From NCBI GenBank assembly GCA_030407085.1, contig CM059584.1, positions 64,184,501 through 64,248,500 on the forward strand: a DNA stretch of 64,000 nt, read 5' to 3'. The DNA comes from Trichopria drosophilae (taxonomy: Eukaryota > Arthropoda > Insecta > Hymenoptera > Diapriidae). How positions within the stretch are numbered: position 1 is the first letter of the stretch; every line of letters starts with the position of its first letter. The translations under genes and the position numbers were made by a program. The notes under the pieces were generated by a model, which was given only the letters and a program-made list of their open reading frames with translations, made no database searches and had not been told where the DNA came from. Positions 43,441-55,736 of the stretch are shown one piece after another.

Positions 43441-44295
43441 TTTAACTTCCTGGTCTACAGGGAAGTTATTGAAATGACCTCGAAATGGAAAATGCTAATT
43501 TCATGATATCTCCACCTTTTGTGACCACTAGAAACAAACTGACACATTTTTAGAGAGATGTCTGTGTGTGTGCGTGTGTGTATGTGCGTGCGTGGATGAA
43601 AACCAAATTTTGTCCAACGATTTCTCTTCAACGGACGAAGCGAATTGATTAATTGTTTTTTTAATCGATGCGTCCTGACCTAACTTCGTGCTGATTAGAT
43701 TTTGAACATGATCGGCTGAGCGGTTTTCGAGTTATTCCAAAAAAAAAGTAGTAAAAATAGTATAAATAACGTGAAAAAATGATATTATTTAACAAATTCC
43801 GTCATTTTTCGTAAGGAAACTGTTGATGCGCGTCAAAAAACTGAGAAATAAAAAAGCCGACATATCAAAAAGCCGACAAGTAAAAAACCGACATATTAAA
43901 AAGCCGACACGGTAAAAGCATTATTCTCTTTACAATATGCCGATTTTTTACTAGTCGGTTTTTTTATTTTTCGGCTTTTTGACTGTCGGTTTTCTGACTT
44001 GTCGGCTTATGTATAGTGTTATTACTTCGACCCAGACCAAAGGTCTGGACGAAGTATTGAATTTGGTCACTTCCCGCCAAAAAATTACCCTACAGTTTTT
44101 CATCAAATGTCGACGTTCAGACCCCAAAAAAACAATAAAATAATTTGTGTTCGTGATCTTGTACGTACGTCCCGTTTTTTTTTTAAGAATTAATGGGTAG
44201 ATTTCGGAAACAGAACCTCTCTATATAACGCATAATATGGAAAACGTACGTGAATATAGCCAGTCCGTTAAATAAACCGGAATAAAATACGAGAG
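43441..44295. repeat. dispersed-repeat-like region with AAAAAGCCGACA hairpins
   Basis: 43441 starts CTTCCTGGTCTACAGGGAAG followed by TTATTGAAATGACC; a related block (GGTCTGGACGAAGTATTGAA) lies at 44040. A short TG microsatellite is at 43565-43595. At 43850-44010 AAAAAGCCGACA and its complement recur several times. No coding. Confidence 0.45.
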
Positions 44296-44352
44296 ATTGA
44301 TCGGGAAGTTATTGTTTCGACTCGCTAAGGGTCACAACCGCTTTATTTATGT
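44296..44352 (-). pseudogene. IS630-type transposase, fourth (C-terminal) piece
   Basis: Minus strand after the ATGT target duplication: INKAVVTLSESKQ. It joins in frame with FWDH at 48661 if the LTR between is removed, giving FWDHINKAVV where relatives have FWGYLKxxVY. Then a stop; further C-terminal sequence is not recognisable. Confidence 0.5.
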
Positions 44353-45149
44353 TGTAACGAGATTCGTCACAGATCTCACCCCCACCCCCGTAAATTCCCA
44401 GTTTCCGAGAACAGGAACAGAGGATCACGACTAAGCCGCGCAGTGGCAAGTGGACAGGATACGCAGACATCCTGAATCGCCGCAGATCGTAGGACGTCAG
44501 AAACCGAATTGCTTCCCCTATTCAAAAAGGTACATTCTCTCCCCTCACCTCCCACTACCGGTCCGTCAACTGCAATTGCAGCGGTTGAACGGCAAGTTTT
44601 CAATTCTCGAAGAAGCGTCCGCTCGTGTGAGAACTCTTCTCTCACACCTTTGATGCGCGAGCCTCTTCCCCCCCTTTGCCCCTCATATATCTCCAAGCTA
44701 AGGAATCGGTGCTCCAACGATCGTCGCCTCGACGCACGAGAGCCCGTTTCCATTTCTCATCCCCACCATGGCGACTGCTCCGCTAGCCGTTCGCCTCGGT
44801 CGTGCGTACATGCATCCATCGCACGTTCTCGACGCATGAGCCCTTTCCCCTCGCTGGATTTTTCCATTCGGCGTCTTCGCCTCGACGTTCGTCGCAACCG
44901 CGACACGCAAGGAACCGATGTTCGCTTCCGTTTCCCCACCACGGCTACGCACTCGCCAGCCGTCCCAAGTCGTTCGAACGACAATCGGACGCTCCATGCA
45001 GCGCGCGCGCGCCGATGCCCCTTCTTTCGATCGCCTGTAATTCGCAGGCCCTCTCTCTCTGTCGGACTCAAGCAGCAGTCGCTGCGTCTGTCTCATTCTC
45101 TCCCCCCCTTTTCGTGCGTGCCTCCTTGCACGTACGGCAACTTTCGTTG

Positions 45150-47719
45150 TTTTTTTTTTTTTTTTTAATAACATTTATTTTTGTAACCAGGTATATCTAC
45201 ATAACAATTATACAACGGATAACAAATAACATAAAAACCGTAACAACCTCTGTTCGCACTTCAGTTACACTGTTTGGCCTTTAACAAAGGCACCCGCTGT
45301 TCTCGCTCGTGTCTTTTGCGCGTTTTATTCATACTGTCCATTTTTTATTACATTTAGGGACGTCATAACGCAATATGGATAAAAAAAAGACTTACAAAAA
45401 TTTGCTCTGGACTTTGAGCAACAAAAATAAGTCCGCACATGTATGCTTAAAAAAAAAACAAGATTGAAATATTATTCTGCCGTCTATCTTATTTTGCTTT
45501 ACCTGTCTATAGCATGTCTCACGTTTTGATACGAATTTGCCGCTCGAAGAATATCATTTTGATGGTTTCGTGCAAAATCTGCATTTAACCACCAATATTT
45601 TTTTTTACTTTGTAATTATCTAACCTGTCCTTTTTGGATAAACCTATCGCAAACCTTAGGGGTAGAATAGTATCTAAAGCGTTGATTCCCGGATCATAAT
45701 CTATCTTTTTGTTATAGGCGTGTCTTTATATATGGTACAGTAATGGAACATTATTTATGTCCTGTATTAATCCGATGTTATCCAGATAAGGAAAGGCTTC
45801 GTGGGGAACCCTCCCAATTTTTCTCATTCTCTCGAAATATACATTATTTGGATAGTATTGGGCGAAAATTAGGATGTTCTCGAACAACCTGGAAGCTGTG
45901 ACTATATGATCCCTTGTCAATCTCAAAACAAACAAGTCTAATCTATTGATATCGGCGTTATCATACAGTTTCACATTGGAGTAGCTCTTGGTGAAACCCG
46001 ACACATCCGTTCTATAGAGTCCCGTACACGCCCGGAGGCAGCCTCTCTCGAAAGATCTCAACTTTTCCATTACAGATGGGCCTATATTATACCATATTTG
46101 GCAACCGTACGTTACTATTGGTCTTATTAGGGTCAGGTAACATATTGTTTTTACTCTTTTATTGAGATATCTCGAGTGGAAGAGCCTCCCAAACGCGAAG
46201 AACGCCGCTTTTGCCCTCTTTAATTGAATCTCTATATGTTCTGTGTATCTTAGCTTTTCATCCAAGTGCACTCCAAGGTATTTGACTGTCTTTTTGTTTG
46301 GCAAGGGATCACCCCCCTCCCCTGACGTAATCGAAAAGTCCCTCCATATTTTTTTGAATTTTCCGCGCACTTTGTCTGTATTCGGTCTAAACAGAATCGT
46401 CTCGCATTTGCCCAAGTTGACTCTAAGTTTCCACATTTTATAAAAGTTTAAGATTTTTTGGAATATTTTTTGCAACTCATCTTGCACTTTTTCCATATTT
46501 CTATGTGTCACATACAGAATCACGTCGTCCGCAAATGCAATGCCTCTTATTAACGAGGACTCATTTATCCCATACACAGACAACAGTGATGCCATATATA
46601 TATTATATAGCAGTGGGGAGTTGACTGCCCCCTGTTGTAAACCTTCTGTCAACCTAAACCTGCGATCTGACTTGTTCTGTCCTTGCGATATGAAAAAACC
46701 CTTTCCCTCTATCGTCATCCACAAGCTTCTTATTAAGTGTAAGGGGAGTTTTGCTCTTAACAATTTAAATAAAAGGCCCTCCCTCCATACTGTATCAAAA
46801 GCCTTCTCAATATCGATAAGCACCGCGCCTACAAATCTATTTTCGTTTAGGGCTCTATTTATGTCGGATGTAAGTTTCCCTACTGCGTGGATTGTGGAGT
46901 GACGGTATTTAAATCCAAACTGGGCTTCGGGTATCAATTTTCTGGCGTCGCATTGATGACTTAATTGCATGTTTAATAGTGCTTCGAAAACTTTACTGAT
47001 GTTCGGTAATAATGATATCGGTCTATAGCTACTTGGAAGGTTTAGTGGTTTCCCTTTTTTTAAGAGTGCTATCACTTTAGCCGTTCTCCATTTTTTAGGG
47101 AAGTAGTTGTTATTTAATATATTGTTAAACAGCACACAATACCCTTCTATTACCTTCAAAGGCAGATGTTTTAACGCGATGTTCGGGATCTTATCATTTC
47201 CTGCTGATTTTTTATTATTCATTTTTTTAATATATTTTTTAATTTGTCTGTGTTGCAGAAGAAGTTTGCATCTACCTCCCATACTGGGGATGTTGCTGTA
47301 TTATGTATAGAGAACTGTACTAATCTTTTTTTATTCATTGTATCTCTTTTAAGGTCTTGTTTAAAATCATCTGTCTTCTTTTCTATTAATTCATGCAGTC
47401 TTGTTTTATCTGTACTTATTTTTTTTTTTTTGCTGATCGATGCAAAGTATTCCCCCATAATGGCCATTTTTTGTTCGTCTGAATTTATAATATAATTATT
47501 ACTTTGATCTTTTGGTAGTTCATCTATATTAAGACCTGCGTTTCTTATTAAATGTCTATTTGTTTCATCTAGTACTAATGCATCGATTTCGGCCCCTTGT
47601 TTTTTTCTAAATATTCTGCTAATTTTCGGGAATAGTTCATTACTTTTTATTTTAATATTTTTTAACCTATTGGCCCAGAACTCGCTATAGCAAGTGAATT
47701 AACGTATACAGTACTAACT
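45150..47719 (-). mobile_element. Jockey-like non-LTR insertion, 2570 bp, 12-bp TSD
   Basis: CAACTTTCGTTG directly repeated at 45138-45149 and 47720-47731. Poly(T) at 45150-45166 is the minus-strand poly(A). 5'-truncated upstream of the RT. A 19-bp sequence at the 5' junction (47699-47717) recurs at 39199. Confidence 0.93.
45726..47282 (-). pseudogene. non-LTR reverse transcriptase (518-residue open frame)
   Basis: RT that would synthesise cDNA at the nicked target. Visible blocks: AGNDKIPNIALKHLP (25-41), SYRPISLLPNISKVFEALL (85-103), VGAVLIDIEKAFDTVWREGL (151-170, first catalytic Asp), GLQQGAVNSPLLYNIY (214-229), IAFADDVILYVT (248-259, FADD box), KTVKYLGVHLDEKLRY, then the thumb-side RPIVTYGCQIWYN. 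This is a Jockey-type RT with its usual C-terminal region. The frame is intact from residue ~20, but a frameshift near 47250 separates it from upstream codons in 47467-47219 (PVWEVDANFFCNTDKLK), and the endonuclease is absent through 5' truncation. Confidence 0.9.
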
Positions 47720-48660
47720 CAACTTTCGTTGCCTCCACCATTTCAGGTACGAGTTGACAGTCGTTCCTCGGCACAACTCAACGGCAGACCTGATGCCGCG
47801 TTCTCCATGTAACGCCGCCCCAACACAGTTTTCATAAAAAACGGAGAGACGATCTCCCGTCCGTCTCTTTCCAGGACACGGAAATTCCGCAGTCCCGCCC
47901 CGCTCTGAGACGCCCAATATGCTGCATCTCTCTCTCACACAAGAGGGAACATATGCACCCCTCTCTGTGCTATGAGACGAAGTCTCTCTGCTTTCCCCCT
48001 TCCACACCGCCGTCACACACCTATCCTATCTAACTGTAAATCGCTGTCCTTTTCCTTCTGCTTGCCCGTCATACTTTCTATTTCTTTTTCTCCCTTCCCC
48101 CGACGTTCTGCGATACGCACGAAGCGGCAACACCGTGCTCGCGGCACGCGCCTCGGAACTCTCGGCGCGAGCCCCGACACATTCGTGGTACGGCCGCGCG
48201 ATCGAATAGCAACGAGCTAAGCAGCCCCTCTACCCGCGTAAATAGAGTGACCAAGTAAAGTGTGCCAGGAAATTGACGGTTGGAGCGAAGTCAGGACGAC
48301 CGCCACTGAGAAGCAACCCCTCGACGCCAATTTCACCGCCAACCAACCATCTCAGCCACCCCGGACGAGGAATTCGCCGTCCCGAGTGAACCGTCACCCG
48401 TTCAGTGTGCCGATTTTTTTGTGAGTACCGCCGCCCTTTTTTGATTTTGTGCCCCCTTTCGTTTCCGGTCATTTCACAAGAAATTTTCTCTTTGCGTGAG
48501 TTCGAACCCTTCGATTGTTTCTGCCGTCCGTTGTCGCGCCCCCAACTTATTGTACAATCCCCTTGTGCTTTGGATAAATATACAGTTCAGTGTTGCGTAG
48601 AGATTATTCGAGTACTTTTTTTTATAACCTTTTCCTATCAGAAAAGCACGGTTATAATGT

Positions 48661-48944
48661 GATCCCAAAAAGAGAAGTCCAGGGGCGTGAGATCTGCTGA
48701 TCGCGCTGGCCAATTCATTGGTCCTCCACGGCCTATCCATCTTCGTGGAAATGCTCGTTCTAGCTCTCTGCGAACCTCTATACCGAAATGTGCAGGAGCT
48801 CCATCTTGCTGAAAAATAATGTTTTTTCTAACTTCTTTGGGTAAATCAGCTTCGTTGAGTAGCATAGGAAGCTCGTGGCGAATGAAATCTCGATAAACAG
48901 GAGCGTTGACTCGTGCCGGTAAAACCACTGGTCCGATCTAGATC
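48661..48944 (-). pseudogene. IS630-type transposase, third piece (catalytic C-terminal half)
   Basis: Minus: GPVVLPARVNAPVYRDFIRH, then IIFQQDGAPAHFGIEVRREL (second catalytic Asp), FPRRWIGRGGPMNWPARSAD and LTPLDFSFWDH (third acidic residue in the PLDF region). The frame is intact over ~90 residues and is cut at both ends by insertions. Confidence 0.9.
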
Positions 48945-49899
48945 GCAAAAAATTTTGTGCAAAATAATTTGGACACACTATAGAACTGCATGAACGGTTT
49001 TTCGATGCAATAATTAATCTCAGTTAAGGGCTGCGAGGTGAGGAGGAAGGTCAGTAAGCGAGAAATACTTTGCTTCAAGTTGTATGTCTTAAAAGCTAAG
49101 TCTAATGCGAAAAAAATGTAAAAAAGATATATTGAGATGAATTGTTTGTTAGGTTAGGGTACCTTTCAAGCAGAATTCAAGTATCTATTATTTATTAAAA
49201 CCTAGAACTTGGAGCAAATTGTTAGTCGCTTATTAGCTATTGCCACACTTTGCCCTTTAGGGCCCTCGAGCTTGCGAAAATGCGAGACAATGTTAGTCGG
49301 ATCTTTATGAAACTGCTCGGAGAAAAAAAATCAGCTAAATCTGCTGACAAATTTGTGGACAACGGAAAATATCTGATATAATAACTAAATTCCACGCAGT
49401 AGGGGAGACTGGGGTTCTATGGCGCGAGGGTAAGTTAACGAATCTGAATTTACTCCAAAATTAAAAGTCAAAGCATTTTGTCCTTCACACATATATGTGC
49501 TGAACACTAAATTTCTACCAAGTTCCATCATTACATCATCAATACTCTGAAGAATATGAAGAAAAATTGATTTTGACACTCGAAAGTAAGTTTTTACACT
49601 CTTCATTTCTTTTATTTTTATTTTTACATTTTGGAAAAAATTAAATATCCAATCTTCAGCTCAGCTCATGTATTTGTAAAAAACAAACAAGAAACTTTGA
49701 TTTCCGTATTCAGTGATGACAGTACCAACTTTTTTCTGCTGTCACTTACTGAAATCACTTACTCGATAATAAGATAAGACGTATTTAAAAAAATTATTCA
49801 GAAAATGATTTGTATTTCTTAAAGATCCGCGTAAAACGAAGTGCACAATTTCCTAATTATTTTGCACACGCGAAGGGCCTTAATAAGTCTCGTTATGTA
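48945..49899. mobile_element. ~955-bp unidentified insert inside the transposase
   Basis: Separates WAGIIGDTLV (left in 49900-50226) from IGPVVLP. Near its ends GTGCAAAATAATTTGG (48957-48972) and the inverse CCTAATTATTTTGCAC (49852-49867) suggest short TIRs. It also contains GTAGGGGAGACTGGGG (49400), seen in some insect MITEs. A GATC on both sides may be part of the target duplication. No coding recognised. Confidence 0.55.
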
Positions 49900-50226
49900 A
49901 TGATCACTTACAAGAGTGTCTCCGATGATGCCAGCCCATAAATTTACCGTAAATCGATACTGAAAACTTCTGGATCTTATTGCATGTGGATTGTTGTGTG
50001 ACCATCGGTGGAAATTCTTGGAGTTGAATGTACCATTCGGAGTAAAGAAGCTTCAATCTGACCATAAGATTCTCCTGTGGTAATTAGGATCTCTATCGAT
50101 ATTTGCCAAGAACTGGTCACAAAACTCAAGGCGGGACACATAATCTCTTTCACACAATTTTTGTACAGGAGTATAATGGTACGGATGACGACCATCTCTA
50201 CGTAACTTCCGATAAACCGCAGAGTG
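49900..50226 (-). pseudogene. IS630-type transposase, second piece
   Basis: Minus: HSAVYRKLRRDGRHPYHYTP, VQKLCERDYVSRLEFCDQF, DPNYHRRILWSD, then after a one-base shift EASFTPNGTFNSKNFHRW (first catalytic Asp in WSDEA), NPHAIRSRSFQYRFTVNLWA and GIIGDTLV. Confidence 0.88.
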
Positions 50227-50889
50227 TGTTATGTTTCGGGGTAACATAAAATATATACGGGAATATTATTTAAGTGGTGGTTTTATTTATGTAGGCCAGC
50301 ACCCGTACTTAATTGTCGGCAAGCTAAGTCGAAAGAACGGGGCGCGCACTAGTGCTTCCCGGCGTTCAGTAGCCACGGTCGGCTGCGGCTAAGTCGCTAT
50401 TTGTAATCGTGAAAACCGCCTAAGTCCTCGATGGACCTCGACTCTCGACCCTCCAGTAGATTGAAACTGGACGAGGGCGAGGAGTAATCTCACCGGGAGT
50501 CTAGCACCGAATCCCAGAGTGTCCACGTCTTTCTCGATCCGTCGACGGAGAGTTCGCGGATCGTCCGACGTTTCTCATGCCTGGGCAACAATCCTTCGCC
50601 GTGGGAACCTGCTAGCCTCGACAGGTAATCGACGTCGAGGCGTATGTTGCGCGAATTCAGCTGAAAGCCCGGCAGGTTCCCAGTCGAAAAATGCTTACGC
50701 TTTTTGGTAAGAGTGTCGCGTTCGCGCCTTGCCTTTTCCTCGGTCCCACGAATATATCGTTTGACCGGAACCTATATTATAACGCTATTGCCATACATGA
50801 ATGTTAAATACTAAAGTATATTTCGTAATAACTTATAATAAATGCTAATTAATATGGCTACGACTGCCTACTACCAACCGGTCGTAACA
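50227..50889. mobile_element. 663-bp solo LTR in the transposase
   Basis: Starts TGTTATGTTTCGGGG and ends CCGGTCGTAACA (TG…CA with inverted TGTTA/TAACA). Target duplication GAGTG (50222-50226) and GAGCG (50890-50894), one mismatch. Removing it restores HIS-HSAVYRK in the transposase. No internal region, so it arose by LTR-LTR recombination. Confidence 0.8.
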
Positions 50890-51201
50890 GAGCGTGAAAT
50901 GTGTAGCCGATGCCCAGCGCCATTTGTACTTTCAGTAGGATTACTATCGAAAGTGCGAAGAATTCTGTCTTCATCACCTACTGGGGCGCCCATTATCAAC
51001 ATTCACAGGCAGCAATTTACCAAAATCTCGTATTCGGTGGATTAACCGTGTTATGATATTTCCGCCAGGAACACGGTTGCTTTGCGGATTTCGTTCTCTA
51101 TAAATTCGGGCCGCTACTACTGCTCGCTCTCCTGCCAACGCATAACAAACTGCCATTTCCGAATATTCACGTGTCGTGTATACCATTACGTAAATTATCA
51201 C
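50890..51201 (-). pseudogene. IS630-type transposase, first piece (N-terminal domain)
   Basis: Minus from ATG at 51201: YTTREYSEMAVCYALAGERA, ARIYRERNPQSNRVPGGNII, RIRDFGKLLPVNVDNGRP. This is the DUF4817-type helix-turn-helix that precedes DDE_3 in many insect mariner-like transposases. After a stop and shift, DSNPTESTNGAGHRLHIS leads up to the solo LTR. Confidence 0.85.
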
Positions 51202-51730
51202 ATAACCTAATAACTTACTGGGAAATTGTTACGAGAAAACGTAGGGGAATAGTAATAACAAAAGACAATTGATAGACGATCTGAATCGCCTATTTTCGGA
51301 GATCGCAATTAAATAATATTTGAAGAATTAAGAGTTAAAGAAATTAACCATTTTCGGCTGATTTCTCATGCTTTGTATTATGGTGAATTTAAAAAGAGTA
51401 GGACAAAAAATATTATGAGTATCTCGGGCGAAATGCTAATGATCGTAACGAGCGACTTGCCGTACTCGTTTCGCTCGTTGAATCACTGTAGTTTCGCCCT
51501 TGATACACAATATACTGTTTCTTTAATACTATTCGAGTTTCCAGAAAGATATTGCATAGAATTCTGAAAAAAATTACCGTAAAACATGGAAAACAAAAGT
51601 TTCTAAATTACGTTAGTAAACAAATTCTCCTAAATGCAAACACGTATTAGCGCTCTTAAATAGTAATTTTCGATACAAGTGGGTAAAAGTTTTTTCTGCG
51701 AATGTGAGTTTTGCCGAGCCGAAGGCAGAA
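51202..51730. other. sequence between transposase start and right arm
   Basis: 51343-51395 (TTTTCGGCTGATTTCTCATG and ATGCTTTGTATTAT) resembles 36750-36790 in direct orientation. 51670-51730 resembles the CG-rich MITE block at 35370. No coding. Confidence 0.4.
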
Positions 51731-53748
51731 AAATGAATTATGAATTGAAATAAAAATAATCATAATTGAAAATGAATTATGAATTGAAATAAAAAATAAT
51801 CGAATGTCGTGAAATGATTATGAATTTAAAATGAATATTCGAGAAATTATCTGTATAACAGCACCCACGACTTTGGTCCTGCAGTGGCCAATCGTGGGGG
51901 CTTACTCCGTAATGTTTCATGATTTTATCTGAAATATTTGTATGTTTTTATCCAGAGATGGGCGTAATTTGACGAGTAATACAGAAATTAAAAAATCATT
52001 AATGAGCCTTAAATATTAGAAACAAATTGTAACTACAAATTTCATTTAGCCCGCTTGAAACTTAAGTTAATTCTTATCCATATTGACAGAAATTTATGGT
52101 AAACATTTAAGCATAAAAGTGTGGAATTCGCAAGAAATTTAATTCATTTATTTTTGTAAAATCTACCGCAATTTAAAATATTGAAGAATTTTTTAAATTT
52201 TATACGATTTTTAAAGGGTACAAAATTGACTCTGAGATTTTAGTTTTATGTAAACAAAAATTAATAGTCTACATCACGTAAAAAAATGGCACAAAAAACA
52301 AACATCTTTTAACGTTCTTTTATTTTTATCGTTAAAAGTACTTGTATTGTTAGAAAGTATCTTTCTGAAATACGGAATAACACGAGTCCTCTTATTTTCT
52401 TTGAAGAATGTCATATTTAATCGCCAGCTTCATCTGACATTTTCACCTCTCCGTCCTGCTTGATCTGAAATGAATTAGATCTCAATAATATCAACTTCAA
52501 AACAATGCGAACATTTTAGTTTGAAGCACAATGCTATACATCTTTTTGTAATTGTGCCAACATTGACAATTAATATTTTCAATATTTGATACATTTGTAT
52601 GAAATATACTTAACAGGGAAAGTGAACTCTAAAATCGAGGTTTTAAAGATTTGTAAGACGAATGAACTTCAAATTTGAAGAATGTTTACTTCAAGTAAAT
52701 ATTTATTTAAAAACTGTATTTTACTGTATTTATCTACAGTATTTTGAAGGTTTAAGAAACTATTACTAATAGTCATATTATTAAGGTCCATTTCGTTATA
52801 TTTGCTTATTTTTAAAAATCGCAAGTCTCCGAGCATCAATTGATTGCGAAATCTATCCAAACGAAAACTTCAAAATTTGTAAATTTATTATTGAACCATT
52901 CAATCGGTCCTTATTATATAACCATAAATTTTGCGGAAGAACATTTTTAAGAACATTTTCGTGGTTTATTTACAACGTTACAAAAGAAAACACTTTGACG
53001 AGTCAACATTGAAGTGAATTCGCATTTTACGCAATTGCAAAATTGTTCCTTCACCACGGTAAAGATTGTATATTAATTTAAACCAAAGCGAATAATTATT
53101 ATTAATTATTAATTCTAGTACAAAAACAGTCTTAATTATAAATGAATTATGAATTCAAGTAAAAATAATCGTAATTGAAAATTAATTATTAATTGAAATT
53201 AAAAAAATCGAAAGTAACGAAATGACTACGAATTTAAAATGAATATTCACGAAATTATCCGTATAACAGCACACACGACGTTGGTCCTGCAGTCGCCATT
53301 CATGGGGTCTAGATGACACACTCCGTAATGTTTCATGATTTTATCTAAAATACTTTTATTTACAAATGGATATTCTTAGATTTCACGCCCTTAGAGTTTT
53401 AGTATGTAGATTTTGAATTATGCATTTCTTCCCCGCAAAAGGGGGTATAATCTCGCGTGTTGAAAAAGGCTTCAAATAATCGTTAGATTTTTTAAATAAA
53501 TGATCTACTGTGATATTTTCCGATTTCACGTCCCTAGAGGCTCAGTACGTGAATTTTTAAGTTAACATTTATCCTATCAGATAAGATTGATAATCTTGCA
53601 TGTTCAAAATCTTTTATGTGAAAAATGTAATGAATACTTGGAGCGGTGTCGAACACGCGAGATTATATCCTCTTCTGTTAAAAGAAATGCAAAATTCAAA
53701 ATCCATATACTGAGCCTCTAAGGGCGTCAAAGCGAAAAATATTGCCGT

Positions 53749-54184
53749 TGTAAATGACGGGTGGAAGGGCTTTAAATAAAACTCTCGGTTTGATCGGTCG
53801 ACAATTAATGCTTTAAATATATTCCGATCCCGTGGTGACGACTCGATCGCGACGCGTCGAGTAAACCGTCGACGTACGGAAACATACTGAAAAAAGCCGA
53901 TCGTCAATTTTTCCATCTTAGTTCGACTTTTCAATTTCGCGTATATTTAAATAAACTGCAACGTCGTCGTTTTATATATCGATATTATAATATTCGAATT
54001 ACAAATAATTGTATCGAGATCGTCACCATTTCGAAGGGCCTTTTACATAATTTACCTAATAAGCCTGCTTTATTTTGAGAGGTACCCCCGTTCGGGTGTG
54101 CAATGGCGTAGGGAAAACCACCTCTGTGGGAAAAAACCTACGCTGGGTACCGAAGTCGATAAAACATCGATTCTGTCAGTAACA
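53749..54184. mobile_element. 436-bp solo LTR in the right arm
   Basis: Starts TGTAAATGACGGGTGG and ends GTCAGTAACA. Perfect 5-bp target duplication GCCGT (53744-53748, 54185-54189). The left arm shows the empty site (on the minus strand ATTACCGTAGATCAG). Interior GC-richer than the arm. Confidence 0.92.
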
Positions 54185-55736
54185 GCCGTAGATCAGTTGT
54201 TTCAAAATGTAACGAATATTTGAACCATTTTCGAACACTCGAGATTCTACCCTCTTCTTCTAGGAGAAATGCAAACTTAAAAATCCAAATACTGAGACTC
54301 TAGTGGCGTGATACCGAAAAATATCACAGTTGATAATTTATACATGAAAAATTTAATGAAGACAAGAGGTCGGTTATTAAAAACAAGAAAAATATTATAC
54401 TCTGTTTCGTTTCAAATGTCGACATTTCAAAACAATTTTTGACTTTTTTACGTTTTCCAATATTATTATTTTATTGCAACATTTCAAATTACGCGACTTC
54501 ATTCGTCTTACAATTCTTAAAACCTTGATTTCCGACTTCACCTACATTACTAAGTATATTTCATAGAAATAATGAAATATTGAAAATATTAATTGTCAGT
54601 TTTCTGTTATTTTAGTTGTCCATCATATTCTTACCCTGAAATGAAAATATTAATTGTCAATGCTTGCGCTATAACAAAAACATGTACATTGGAACATTCT
54701 TCTTCAAACTAAAATGTCATAGGCCATTGAATGTTTCTCTTTAAACAAAGTAAAAGGATATGTATTCAGTAATAACTTTGTGAACACGCAAATCAGATGT
54801 TCAAAATTATGAATGAATTGAAAATTTAAAAAAATAGTAGGCATAAATCTCGCATGATAAGGAACGTTCAAAATACAAATCCTAATCAGTAATGCCTTAT
54901 GAATTTTAGAAAAATAAATCACAATACACATGAATCATGAATTCATGTAAAAATAGTATAAAAAAAAATGAATTATGAATTCAAGTAGGAGATAGTCATA
55001 ATAAAAAATCGTCGTGAAAAATAAATTATGAATTAAAGTCTTTTTAAATTCATAATTCATTATTGATTTTAAAATGTATTTTGAATATTCCTTGCCCTGT
55101 CTGAAGTGATTATTTTTTTTTAATATTCCAGATCCATGAATAGTTTTTGAATTTCTGTATTACTAGTCAAATTATGCTCATCTCTGGATAATAATATTAA
55201 AATATTTCAGATAAAATCATAAAACATTACGGAGTGTGTCATCTAGCCCCCATGATTGGCAACAGCAGGATCAACACCGTGTGTACAGAAAATTTCTACA
55301 GAAAATTTCACAGAAAATTATACAGAATATTTCTTGAATATTCATTTAAATTTTTAATCATTTCGTGACTTTCAATTTTTTAAATTTCGATTAATAATTC
55401 ATTTTTGATTATTTTTTACTTGAATTCCTAATTCATTTTCAATTGTGATTATTTTTCTTGAATTTATAATTTATTTTTATTGTGATTTATCTTTATTAAA
55501 TTCATAAGTCATTATTGATTGTGAATTGTGTTTTAAACATTCCTTGTCACGAGTGATTTTTTTTAATATTCAGGAGCCATGCATGATTTATCTATTTCTA
55601 GTAAGATTTTGACCATTTCTGTTTTTACCAAAATTATTAATTCAATTTTTTTAAAAATAACGAAAATGTTACATTTTTTTTAACGTGCCATTTTTTTACC
55701 CGATAAAGACAATTAATTTTTGTTTGCTGAATCTCG

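Larger units (their letters stand above)
44353..48656. mobile_element. solo LTR (~1.72 kb) split by a Jockey-like insertion
   Basis: Starts TGTAACGAGATTCGTCACAG and ends GGTTATA (the expected terminal GTTACA with one change). Direct repeat ATGT at 44349-44352 and 48657-48660. The start resembles the Gypsy LTR at 3831 (TGTGACGAAACCCGTCACA). Orientation of the LTR is taken as plus from a TATA-like AATATACAG and TTGCGTAG near 48580. It is GC-rich, so long frames on both strands (44509-45168 and others) are not genes. It interrupts the minus-strand transposase. Confidence 0.7.

Noticed and set aside
44509..45284. Overlapping frames of 104-219 residues on both strands
   Set aside because: They lie within a GC-rich solo LTR; composition is Ser/Arg/Pro-rich, no homology, and the target duplication explains the interval.
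46243..46902. Plus-strand frames opposite the reverse transcriptase
   Set aside because: Antisense shadows of the RT.
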